From ZC4RG30 sp964456255 (GTDB taxonomy: Bacteria; Pseudomonadota; Gammaproteobacteria; Steroidobacterales; Steroidobacteraceae): DNA of 47,604 nucleotides. The stretch lies in contig CAYWDZ010000003.1 in NCBI GenBank assembly GCA_964456255.1, forward strand, positions 1 through 47,604. Direction: 5' to 3'. Positions within the stretch are counted from its first letter, which is position 1, and each line of letters begins with the position of its first letter. Below are positions 25,403-32,837 of the stretch, one piece after another. Made by a program: the position numbers and the translations under genes. Under the pieces are notes generated by a model. It was not told the origin of the DNA. It saw only the letters and a program-made list of their open reading frames with translations, and made no database searches.

Positions 25403-25969
25403 ATGAACATCTCGAGAAGCGAAGCCGAAGCGGCCCTGTCGGACATCGAACAGGCCGCGATGCGTACCTACACCCAGCGTAGCTACCGCATCGCGGCGCC
25501 GATACTGATCCTGTGGGGCGTGATCTGGTTGATCGGCTATGTCGTCATGGGCGCCATGACGGATGGCCGCTGGGGCATGGTGTGGCTGCCGCTGGACCTG
25601 ATCGGCCTGGCCGGGACCATCATGCTGGTGCGACGTAGCCATTGCCCTGCTGACTCCGGCCGCAGCAGCGCGGCGGGCCGGCAATCCCTGCTCCACGGTC
25701 TCGCCATCCTGCTGCTGGTGGTCAGCACCTTCGTGCTGTTTCGCCCCACTTCGCCAGCCGTGTACCTGGCCTATCCGGGCCTGATCTGCGGCTTCGCCTA
25801 CATGATGTTCGGCATCATGCGCATGCCGCGCCTGGCGTGGATCGGCCTGGCCATGTTTGCACTCACCCTGGTGGGGTTCTTCTACGCGAAGGAAGTCCTG
25901 GCGTTCTGGATGGCAGCCGTCGGCGGTGGCGGGCTCATCCTGGGCGGCCTGTGGCTGAGGAAGCTGTGA
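25403..25969 (+). CDS. Multi-pass membrane protein, unknown
   Basis: 188 residues from ATG 25403 with AGGGAA about 7 bases before it. A cytoplasmic N-terminus (MNISRSEAEAALSDIEQAAM) leads into about six hydrophobic segments grouped in pairs, starting near residue 33 (RIAAPILILWGVIWLIGYVV). No transporter motif was found. It overlaps the next gene by 1 bp (TGATG), so it is co-translated with the winged-helix regulator. Such membrane protein plus one-domain regulator pairs are common, but the function of this family is not known to me. Confidence 0.82.
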   Translation: MNISRSEAEAALSDIEQAAMRTYTQRSYRIAAPILILWGVIWLIGYVVMGAMTDGRWGMVWLPLDLIGLAGTIMLVRRSHCPADSGRSSAAGRQSLLHGLAILLLVVSTFVLFRPTSPAVYLAYPGLICGFAYMMFGIMRMPRLAWIGLAMFALTLVGFFYAKEVLAFWMAAVGGGGLILGGLWLRKL

Positions 25970-26274
25970 TGGCCGAACTGGACGAAGTCATTCACCAGCC
26001 ACTGCGGCTGAAGATCATGTCGGCGCTGTACGCCGAGGCCGGCAGTGAGCCGGTCGAGTTCGCGCAGCTGAAGGCCACCACTCAGGCCACCGACGGGAAT
26101 CTCGGCAGCCACCTGGCCACGCTCGAGAACGCCGGCTACGTGAAGATCGCCAAGGACTTTGTCGGCAAGCGACCGCGCACGCGGGCGGCGCTGACCACCG
26201 CAGGTCGGCGCGCGTTTCGCCGGCATGTGGATTACCTCAGGGGAATTGTCGAAGGCGCGGATACGGCGGGATGA
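25969..26274 (+). CDS. Winged-helix transcriptional regulator (ArsR/MarR-like, HTH_34 type)
   Basis: 101 residues, starting within the stop of the membrane protein gene. It is a single winged helix: VIHQPLRLKIMSALYAE, then VEFAQLKATTQATDGNLGSHLATLENAGYVKIAKDF with a wing GKRPRTRAALTTAGRRAFRRH. It lacks the metal-binding Cys set of ArsR proteins. Such proteins work as dimers on palindromic sites. The twin palindrome upstream of its operon is the likely target. Confidence 0.9.
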   Translation: MAELDEVIHQPLRLKIMSALYAEAGSEPVEFAQLKATTQATDGNLGSHLATLENAGYVKIAKDFVGKRPRTRAALTTAGRRAFRRHVDYLRGIVEGADTAG

Positions 26275-26378
26275 ACGTACCTGCACCGATGCTCAGGCGA
26301 TGATCTTCGATTATCGCGGGTGGCTCCGACACTACCCATGTAGTAGTACACTCGCCCCACTTCAATGGGGGATCACAG

Positions 26379-27212
26379 ATGAACCGCTTCGCACTCGTGG
26401 CCGCCCTGGCTGGCATTGCTTCCACCGCTCACGCGGCGACCTGCACCCGCGCCGATCTGACCAAGATCGTCGACAACTACTTCAAGGTGGTCGAAACCCA
26501 CAACATGTCCGCGCTCGCCACCACCGGCAACCTGCGCATCACCGAGAACGGCGCGGAGATCAAGCCGGGCGAAGGGCTCTTGAAGAGCGGTGGCAAGACC
26601 CTGCTGCGGCGGGATGTCATCGACAGCGAACGCTGCGCAATGGTCGCAGAGGCCGTGACCGAAGAGACCATCGACGGCGCGCAGACCATGGCCGTGATGG
26701 CGGTGCGATTGAAGGTGGACGGCGGCAAGGTCAGCGAGATCGAGACCATCGTCACGCGCGAGAAAGAGCAGGCGCGCTTCTATCGTCCCAAGGACCTGCT
26801 GGCCACGGCGGACCAGGACTGGACCACTCCCCTGCCCGCCGCCGCGCGCAAGTCGCGCGACTACATGAACGACGTGGCCAACAAGTACTTCAGCGCGTTC
26901 GGGAACAAGGAGGCCGAAGAGGGGCCCTACGCCGAAGTGTGCCATCGCTGGGAAGGTGGCCTGCAGACCACGCTCAAGGACGGCAAATGCTCACCGAAGT
27001 TCATGCCCGCCGGGATCAAGCACACGCATCGCCGCTTCCCGGTCACTGATCTGGAAAAAGGCATCACCGCCGCATTCGTCAACTTTGGTGGCGCACTGCC
27101 CGACGTGCACATCTTCAAGTTCAACGAAAAGGGCGAGGTCCACTGGATCAACGCCGCTTTCGGCGGCCGTGTGCAGGGCGACGTGGCGGTGTGGCCGGAC
27201 GAGGCCAAATAG
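26379..27212 (+). CDS. Exported protein, paralogue family A (two NTF2/SnoaL-like halves?)
   Basis: 277 residues with a signal peptide (cut after STAHA). The mature protein begins with Cys (ATCTRADLTKIVDNYFKV), then has ITENG, a D-ER-C site (DVIDSERCAMVA), an EIETIVTREKE strand and a second half with YAEVCHRWEGGL and DVHIFKFNEKG. The same landmarks in the same order occur in the proteins at 32838, 39397 and 40374. The helix-then-sheet pattern repeated twice suggests two cone-like (NTF2) folds; DUF8021 is a possible family. Function unknown. GGGGGA precedes the start by about 6 bases. Confidence 0.82.
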   Translation: MNRFALVAALAGIASTAHAATCTRADLTKIVDNYFKVVETHNMSALATTGNLRITENGAEIKPGEGLLKSGGKTLLRRDVIDSERCAMVAEAVTEETIDGAQTMAVMAVRLKVDGGKVSEIETIVTREKEQARFYRPKDLLATADQDWTTPLPAAARKSRDYMNDVANKYFSAFGNKEAEEGPYAEVCHRWEGGLQTTLKDGKCSPKFMPAGIKHTHRRFPVTDLEKGITAAFVNFGGALPDVHIFKFNEKGEVHWINAAFGGRVQGDVAVWPDEAK

Positions 27213-27247
27213 CCGCGGGCTCGCTCCAGTTCCACCACCCCACCCCT

Positions 27248-28705
27248 TTACACACTTTCAGGCACGACTGATTCACCTGAACGCCGACGGGCGGTGGCTG
27301 CGGCGATTTCCTCGCGCAGCTGATCCAGCACCTGCCTGCGCTCGTCCCTGTACAGCAGGTTGAACGACTCGAACGGAATCAGGCGACCATCGGGCTGGGC
27401 GATGTGGATGCAGGATTTCTTCAGCGCGCGGATGTCCAGGCTCAGCGCATCCATGAACTGCACGATCAGCACGCGGAACACGTTGCGGTATCCCAGACCA
27501 TCGGGCGCGGCGATCTTCGGCAGGCAGCACAACAGCTCGGAGAGCTTCGTGGCCTGCCCCTGCGGACTCTGGTTGGTGGAGAACAGCTCGAACACCGCCT
27601 TCCTGATTGCCGGATCGTGTTCGAAAGTGATGGTGCTGCTCTCACCCTGCAGCAGCACGCGCGGATCCACCAGCCGCGTGAGCGGCAACGGCCCGCTGGG
27701 CAACTTCAATGCATAACCCATGGCCAGCGTGTCCGGATTGCAGGGCACCGGAATGATGTCCGATGGCGTGAACGCGCTGCCCTGCTCCGTGATGCGACGA
27801 CGGATCTCGCTGACCGTGAGCCGGTGCAGGCGCGGGTCGTAGTCCAGCGCGCGGCCGGCATCCTGGATGGGTTGCAGTGTGACACCACGCACGCAGGGCT
27901 GTGACAAGCCGTAGTCGATGATGCGGCCGATCTCGTCGTCATTCACACCCTTCTTCAGCGTGACCACCAGCGTGGTCGAGATATCCAGCTCGTTGAGTCG
28001 CTCGATGGCCTGCGCGTGGATGCGCGACAGGTCCGCGCCGCGCAGTGTCTTCATGGCTTCCGGTTTGAAGGAATCGAACTGCAGGTAGACCTCGAAGCCC
28101 TGCCGGTACTGCGCCAGACGCTCGGCAAAGGCCCGATCCTGCGCGATGCGGATGCCGTTGGTGTTCACCATCAGATGGCGGATGGGCCGGGCGCGCGCCG
28201 CGTCCAGAATCGTGAAGAAGTCCGGATGCAGCGTCGGTTCTCCACCGGAGATCTGCACCACGTCGGGTTCGCCCTCGTTCGCGACCACTGCATCGAGCAT
28301 CGCCAGCACGGTGGCCAGCGGCTTGTGCTTGTCGCGCTCCGGACCGGAGCCTGCGAAGCACACCGGGCAGCGCAGGTTGCAGTTGTCCGTGATCTCGATC
28401 AGCGTCAGGCAGGAATGCTGCATGTGATCCGGGCACAGCCCGCAGTCATACGGGCAGCCATAGGTCATGTGCGTATTGAACTGCCGTGGCATCTCCGGGG
28501 GCTTGATGTACACCTCGCGGCACATGCGGTAGTAGTCCGCATCATCGGAGATCAGCACGCGCTCGGTGCCGTGCGCCGGGCACCACTTGTCCATGTAGAC
28601 GTTGGTGTCCTTCACGATGATCTTGGCTTCCACCGTGCGCAGGCAGGTGGTGCACACCGAGCTGGTGGTGTCATAGAAGAGGTACGGACGGTTCTTGCGG
28701 GTCAT
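27248..28705 (-). CDS. Radical SAM protein with Tes (tetraether lipid synthase)-like cysteine layout
   Basis: 485 residues from ATG 28705. An N-terminal rubredoxin-like site (Cys18-x2-Cys21, then WCPAHG with Cys42), a second cluster (GCPYDCGLCPDH, Cys84/88/91) and the radical SAM motif CNLRCPVC (Cys109/113/116) are followed by QISGGEPTLHP (SAM binding). More cysteines occur late (VPCNPD, LLCCLP, SCIHI). This order matches the MJ0619/Tes family, which couples lipid tails of membrane lipids through C-C bonds and carries several iron-sulfur clusters. It is the last gene of a five-gene coupled operon containing an Lgt-like membrane enzyme, which supports a lipid substrate. Other radical C-C chemistry remains possible. 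Confidence 0.9.
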   Translation of the reverse strand: MTRKNRPYLFYDTTSSVCTTCLRTVEAKIIVKDTNVYMDKWCPAHGTERVLISDDADYYRMCREVYIKPPEMPRQFNTHMTYGCPYDCGLCPDHMQHSCLTLIEITDNCNLRCPVCFAGSGPERDKHKPLATVLAMLDAVVANEGEPDVVQISGGEPTLHPDFFTILDAARARPIRHLMVNTNGIRIAQDRAFAERLAQYRQGFEVYLQFDSFKPEAMKTLRGADLSRIHAQAIERLNELDISTTLVVTLKKGVNDDEIGRIIDYGLSQPCVRGVTLQPIQDAGRALDYDPRLHRLTVSEIRRRITEQGSAFTPSDIIPVPCNPDTLAMGYALKLPSGPLPLTRLVDPRVLLQGESSTITFEHDPAIRKAVFELFSTNQSPQGQATKLSELLCCLPKIAAPDGLGYRNVFRVLIVQFMDALSLDIRALKKSCIHIAQPDGRLIPFESFNLLYRDERRQVLDQLREEIAAATARRRSGESVVPESV

Positions 28706-29433
28706 GCTTTGAGCCTCATGAATTGCTTCACCACCAGCGGCAGATACAGCACCAGCGCTACCAGGCACACGAGCTGGATGCCACTCAACCCACCGGGGAA
28801 TGCATAGGGAACAGGCTTCAGCCCATCGATGACCAGGCGCCACAGCAGGTAGGCCGCCAGCATCAACTTGAACTGCAGGCCGTTCTCGCGCGCGAGCACC
28901 GGGCGCCAGTGGCGCAGCAGCAGCAGTGCAATGGCAGCGAACACGATGTCATAGAGCTGCGTGGGGTGCCGATGGACGCCGTCGCCGAAGTCCACGCCCC
29001 ACGGCAGCGTCGTCGGGTTGCCGTAGGTGTCATCCTGCAGGCCGGCGATGAAGCACCCGACGCGGCCAATCATCAGGCCCACCAGGATGGGCACCACGAA
29101 GCGGTCGCCGGTGGATTCCTGCACACCCGTGATCTTCTTGCCGATCTCCACGCCGATGAGCCCGCCCAGCAACGCGCCCACGATCGACTGGCCCTGCAGG
29201 AACAGCCATGGCGAGTCCAGCAGCATTGGCAGTTGCTCGGCATGGTGTATCCAGTGCACCGCCTTGTTGCCGATGGCCGCGCCGATCACGCAGCCGAGGA
29301 TCACGGCGTAGTTGCGCGTGCGGCCCAGTTCCTGCAATGACATCCTTGCGCCGCGCAGGTAAAGCCGCGCGCCGACGAAAATGCCGCTCCATTCGAAGAC
29401 GCTGTGGATGATCGCAGCGCCCGCGGCAGTCAC
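28702..29433 (-). CDS. Lgt-like (prolipoprotein diacylglyceryl transferase family) membrane protein
   Basis: 243 residues from GTG 29433, which overlaps the upstream stop (GTGA); upstream in-frame ATGs lie inside another gene. It has about seven hydrophobic segments. The Lgt signature is recognisable but altered: GRVGCFIAGLQDDTYGN (123-139) in place of the usual G-R-x-G-N-F-x-N-x-E, followed by the well-kept LPWGVDF and RHPTQLYD (155-162). Lgt moves diacylglyceryl from phosphatidylglycerol to lipoprotein cysteines; here the Asn-to-Cys change and the missing Glu suggest a different acceptor. It is coupled by ATGA to the radical SAM gene. The housekeeping lgt is expected elsewhere. Confidence 0.88.
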   Translation of the reverse strand: MTAAGAAIIHSVFEWSGIFVGARLYLRGARMSLQELGRTRNYAVILGCVIGAAIGNKAVHWIHHAEQLPMLLDSPWLFLQGQSIVGALLGGLIGVEIGKKITGVQESTGDRFVVPILVGLMIGRVGCFIAGLQDDTYGNPTTLPWGVDFGDGVHRHPTQLYDIVFAAIALLLLRHWRPVLARENGLQFKLMLAAYLLWRLVIDGLKPVPYAFPGGLSGIQLVCLVALVLYLPLVVKQFMRLKA

Positions 29434-29687
29434 TCGCGCGGCACCTTGCGGGACCTGCGGATCATGGCGCGCACGAGCAGGAAGCTGAGCGCCGTGAGAC
29501 CCAGCCCCGGCGCGATGTACGCCAACATCGCAAGCCCGGTCGGATCCCACTCCCTCGCCATCTCCCGACCTGTAATGACGATGCCCCACAGGCTGCAGAG
29601 ACCGAACCCGGCCATGCCGATCAGACCAACAAACAATCCAAGAATGCGGCCAGCGCTCCACCCGCCGCCAGGTTCATTCGTCGTCAT
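29430..29687 (-). CDS. Mini membrane protein 3 of tandem trio
   Basis: 85 residues: a soluble start (MTTNEPGGGWSAGR), two membrane helices (about 14-40 and 55-75) and a basic tail RAMIRRSRKVPRE. It shares GGGWxxGRxLGLxVGLIGM, GFGxCSLxGxVITG and APGLGLT...FLLVRAMIRR with the gene just upstream, so it is a recent tandem duplicate. Its start overlaps that gene's stop (ATGA), and its own stop overlaps the Lgt-like start (GTGA). Function unknown; a subunit or chaperone of the lipid enzymes is a guess. Confidence 0.82.
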   Translation of the reverse strand: MTTNEPGGGWSAGRILGLFVGLIGMAGFGLCSLWGIVITGREMAREWDPTGLAMLAYIAPGLGLTALSFLLVRAMIRRSRKVPRE

Positions 29688-29935
29688 GCCAGGTCCTTCT
29701 TCGCGCCTCGTGCACGGCGGATCATCGCGCGCACGAGCAGAAAGAAGAGAAATGTCAGCCCCAACCCGGGCAGCACGAACACCAGCACGACGCCGATGTC
29801 ATTCGGGTTACCTCCCGTGATGACCAGGCCGCACAGGCTGCAGAAACCGAAGCCGATCATGCCGATCAGGCCCACGATGAGCCCCAGGACGCGGCCGACG
29901 TTCCAACCGCCGCCGGATTCTTCCGGAGTAGTCAT
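29684..29935 (-). CDS. Mini membrane protein 2 of tandem trio
   Basis: 83 residues from ATG 29935, two membrane helices, basic tail (RAMIRRARGAKKDLA). It keeps a CSLCG motif in helix one (FGFCSLCGLVITGG), which could bind metal or form a disulfide; the third paralogue has GSACG and the first CSLWG, so the cysteines are not fixed. It overlaps both neighbours by 4 bp. No known family was recognised. Confidence 0.82.
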   Translation of the reverse strand: MTTPEESGGGWNVGRVLGLIVGLIGMIGFGFCSLCGLVITGGNPNDIGVVLVFVLPGLGLTFLFFLLVRAMIRRARGAKKDLA

Positions 29936-30180
29936 ATGAGATCTCCCTTTCGCCCTTCCGCCCGCCGATTGATGGTAATTGCCAGCTTCAGGAAGAGTAC
30001 AAACAGGATCACACCACCGACAACGCCAACCAGGATCCACGGTCGGGGCTCGGGAAGCGCGGCCGCGAGGATGAGCCCACAAGCGCTGCCGAATCCCAAC
30101 CCGGCCATGGCCACAACGGCGATGATGAGCCCCACGATCCGGCCGATGGTCCAGCCCCTCTTTGGTCCTTCCCTGTCCAA
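29932..30180 (-). CDS. Mini membrane protein 1 of tandem trio (operon head)
   Basis: 82 residues, read from TTG 30180 (MDREGPKRGWTIGR); no ATG or GTG fits in frame, and GAGG lies about 10 bases upstream. Two helices (about 15-40 and 48-68) and a basic tail (INRRAEGRKGDL) repeat the plan of the next two genes, with looser identity (GWTIGRIVGLI, GLGFGSACGLI). It is the most diverged copy and opens the operon. The 135 bp before it contain no clear promoter. Confidence 0.75.
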   Translation of the reverse strand: MDREGPKRGWTIGRIVGLIIAVVAMAGLGFGSACGLILAAALPEPRPWILVGVVGGVILFVLFLKLAITINRRAEGRKGDLI

Positions 30181-30315
30181 GCCGTGCAGGCCTCGCTGAT
30201 TGCAACGGCGCCGATCTGAACACGCCGTTCAGCCCGCCGGCCAACTTCCCGCGCTGGTTGAGGATTCCGAGACCGGCAGTATCGCATTCCGATACTTCGA
30301 TGGTCGGCGAAAATC

Positions 30316-31224
30316 CTAAAGGCAGCGCCTGCACAGTGCCGCAATGTGCCGATGATCCGTACCGCAGCAGCCGCCCACCACCTGCAGGTTGGCGAGCACC
30401 GGCAGCAACCCTGCATGCACCTCGGCGAACTCATTCAGATCGCCCACATCGATTTCGGGTGATTCGTCCAGCTCTTTGTGACTCTTCGCCGAGGCATTGG
30501 CGCGCAGGCCGCCAATGCGATTCACCCATTTCTCGCCGCTGCGCAATGGACCTGCGAAATGCATCGGATGCGCGCAATTGACCATGTAGTAGTCGGGATA
30601 TCCACCAGTCGCATCATCGACTTCGTTGATGGCCACGCCGAGCTGCTTGCCGCCGGGCAGCGTGCCATCCGTTTCGGTGGTGAACGACAGCACCACCGGC
30701 AAACCAGCGCGCTGCGCCGCGCGCGCCACGCCGATGGCTTCGGGCGTGTTGGTCAGCGTGTAGAACTGGATGGAGCTTGCCGCCGTGCCCGCAAAGGCTT
30801 CGACCTGAGGCGCGTGGTAGTCGTAGGCTTCCGCCGCCGTCATGCCCGAGTCGAACTGCCAGGCGTCGCGCCGCGGACCCATGATGCCTGCAATGGCCGT
30901 GGCCACGCCTTCGGCCTCGAACTCGCGCGCGAGCTCCGCGCACAGCTGCACCGACATCCGGTTGTTTTGCGCCAGCCGCGATCTGTCGTACCCGAGCCGG
31001 TCGGCCCAGTCCGGGCTCGCGCGCCAGGTGTCGGTGGCGAACAGAAAGCCGCGCCTCGCCGCCTTCGCCACCGGCAGGTAGTCGCGGTAGTAGCGACGGA
31101 TCACCTCCCTGCCCGCATCGGTGTCATTCAGCGGAAACGCCGAGAAGTGCGGCAGCTCCACACCCATGTTGAAGATGATGTGGGTCTCGATGCCGCCGTC
31201 GGTGATGAAGGCGCGCGGATTCAA
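30316..31224 (-). CDS. Homocysteine S-methyltransferase family protein
   Basis: 302 residues from TTG 31224, which overlaps the upstream stop (TTGA). This is the only start that includes the conserved FITDGGIETHIIF, the family's D-G-G/A start of the barrel. The zinc site is complete: MVNCAHP plus VVGGCCGTDHRHI near the C-terminus. Family enzymes move methyl from S-methylmethionine, betaine or methyl-folate to homocysteine or to other thiols. No metH-like cobalamin domain is present. Coupling to a dienelactone hydrolase is unusual and the shared role is not clear. Confidence 0.9.
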   Translation of the reverse strand: MNPRAFITDGGIETHIIFNMGVELPHFSAFPLNDTDAGREVIRRYYRDYLPVAKAARRGFLFATDTWRASPDWADRLGYDRSRLAQNNRMSVQLCAELAREFEAEGVATAIAGIMGPRRDAWQFDSGMTAAEAYDYHAPQVEAFAGTAASSIQFYTLTNTPEAIGVARAAQRAGLPVVLSFTTETDGTLPGGKQLGVAINEVDDATGGYPDYYMVNCAHPMHFAGPLRSGEKWVNRIGGLRANASAKSHKELDESPEIDVGDLNEFAEVHAGLLPVLANLQVVGGCCGTDHRHIAALCRRCL

Positions 31225-32138
31225 GCGCGCGCCAGATGCTTTCTGAAATGCGCCAGTGTGCGATCCCACGCCAGATTCGCAGCCGCCTCGCTGTAGCGCG
31301 GCGTCGAATTGTTGTGGAAGCCGTGCTGCGTGCCCTCGTAGAAGAACACCTGGTAATCCACCTTGTTCGCCTTGAGGGCTTCTTCGTAGGCAGGCCACAT
31401 GCCGTTGATGCGCTCGTCGGTGCCCGCATAGTTGATGAGCAGCGCGGCCTTGATCTTCGGCACGTCCGCCGCCGCGGGCGCGGCGCCATAGAACGGCACG
31501 CCGGCGGCGAGATCCGCGCCCAGCGTCACGGCCAGTTGATTCACGATGCCACCACCAAAGCAGAACCCGGTGGCGCCGAGCCTGCCGGTGGAGAGCGCAT
31601 GTGATTTCACGAAGCGCGCGCTGTTCACCAGGTCCTGCCGCAGCTTGGCCTGGTCCAGGCCCGACTGCAGCGTGCGCCCATCATCGTCATTGCCCGGATA
31701 GCCGCCCGCGGGAGCGAGTCCATCGGGCGCAAGGGCGAGAAAGCCCTCCACGGCCAGCCGCCGCGCCACATCTTCTATGTAGGGGTTGAGCCCGCGGTTT
31801 TCGTGGATCACGACCACGGCCGGGAATGGACCGGTTCCCGCGGGCTGCACCAGATAGCCGCGCATCTTGCCCGAGTTGCCGCCGGGCGAGTCGTAATCGA
31901 CGTACTTCGCCTTGATGCGCGCATCCGTGAAGGAGATGGTCTCGGCCTCGGCATAGCGCGGGAACAGCGCCTGCGCCATCGCCAGCGCCGACACGCCCCC
32001 GATCACCAGCGCCCGCGCGCGCGCCAGGAACTCGCGCCGGTCGATGAAGCCGTGGCAGTACTCGTCGTACAGGTCGTACACGCGCTGGTCGATGTGACCA
32101 GCATCCCCAGGCAGCAGATCTTCAGCAGCGTTGTTCAT
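31221..32138 (-). CDS. Dienelactone hydrolase family protein, exported (Tat-like)
   Basis: 305 residues from ATG 32138 with GGAGAA about 6 bases before it. The N-terminal segment DRREFLARARALVIGGVSAL has a twin arginine followed by a hydrophobic stretch, so Tat export or anchoring is likely. The DLH domain has IHENRGL (Glu113), GATGFCFGGG (nucleophile Cys193), YAGTDERI (Asp) and GTQHGFHNN (His). The Cys-Asp-His triad with Glu matches the family, which opens lactone rings such as dienelactone; many members have other ester substrates. It heads a coupled pair with the homocysteine methyltransferase-like gene. Confidence 0.92.
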   Translation of the reverse strand: MNNAAEDLLPGDAGHIDQRVYDLYDEYCHGFIDRREFLARARALVIGGVSALAMAQALFPRYAEAETISFTDARIKAKYVDYDSPGGNSGKMRGYLVQPAGTGPFPAVVVIHENRGLNPYIEDVARRLAVEGFLALAPDGLAPAGGYPGNDDDGRTLQSGLDQAKLRQDLVNSARFVKSHALSTGRLGATGFCFGGGIVNQLAVTLGADLAAGVPFYGAAPAAADVPKIKAALLINYAGTDERINGMWPAYEEALKANKVDYQVFFYEGTQHGFHNNSTPRYSEAAANLAWDRTLAHFRKHLARA

Positions 32139-32350
32139 CTTGGTTCTCCGACTGCAACGTCGCGGAATCCTCGACGGCTTCCGCGGCAATCACTGCGCCT
32201 GCAGGACAGAGCTGCAGCACAGCACAGATGGTGGGCCAGGTCCGCAGGGATAGTGCCGCGATCGGGCGGTGCTGGCAAACACGTTGACGTGCCTGCATCA
32301 ACGGGCGCCTACTGCGACCTCACGCCAAAACGGACATGGGAGATTTCATC

Positions 32351-32833
32351 ATGAAGTGCGCCCTCGTTCTTGCCGCCCTGCCCTTGATCGCCCTCACCGC
32401 CTGCAACAAGGCCACTACGGCCGACACCGCAGCCGAGCTCGCCGCCATCCACGCTGTTGAAGAGGCGCAGAGGGCCGCCTACAACGCCCACGACCTGGAG
32501 GGCGCCGTTGCCCCCTACGCAGAGAATGCAGTGTTCATCGGCCCGAATGAAATGCCGTCCCACGGCATGGACGCCATCCGTGCCAGCGCCGAGGCCATGA
32601 TGAGCGATTCCAGCATCAAGCTCGATATCGTGCCCGATGGAGAGTGGATTGCCGCAAGTGGCGACCTTGCAGTCACCACCGCGAACTGGAAACTCGCGAC
32701 GACCGGCGCGGATGGCAAGGCCACGAGCATGTCCGGCGTTAATCAGACAACCTGGAAGAAACAGGCCGGTGGCTGGAAGATGATCCTGGATTTCAACCAG
32801 GCCACGCCAGCCACGCCTGAACTGTTGGAATAG
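32351..32833 (+). CDS. SnoaL/DUF4440-like lipoprotein
   Basis: 160 residues from ATG 32351 (GGGAG 9 bases before it). A lipoprotein signal (LIALTAC, Cys18) precedes a cone-shaped NTF2-like domain: AIHAVEEAQRAAYNAHDLEG, YAENAVFIGPNE, a middle strand DLAVTTANWKL and the closing TTWKKQAGGWKMILDF. No catalytic Asp/His set is obvious, as in many DUF4440 proteins. Probably outer-membrane or inner-membrane anchored. It converges, 4 bp apart, with a gene of the A-D paralogue family, whose halves may share the same fold. Confidence 0.87.
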   Translation: MKCALVLAALPLIALTACNKATTADTAAELAAIHAVEEAQRAAYNAHDLEGAVAPYAENAVFIGPNEMPSHGMDAIRASAEAMMSDSSIKLDIVPDGEWIAASGDLAVTTANWKLATTGADGKATSMSGVNQTTWKKQAGGWKMILDFNQATPATPELLE

Positions 32834-32837
32834 TCGG

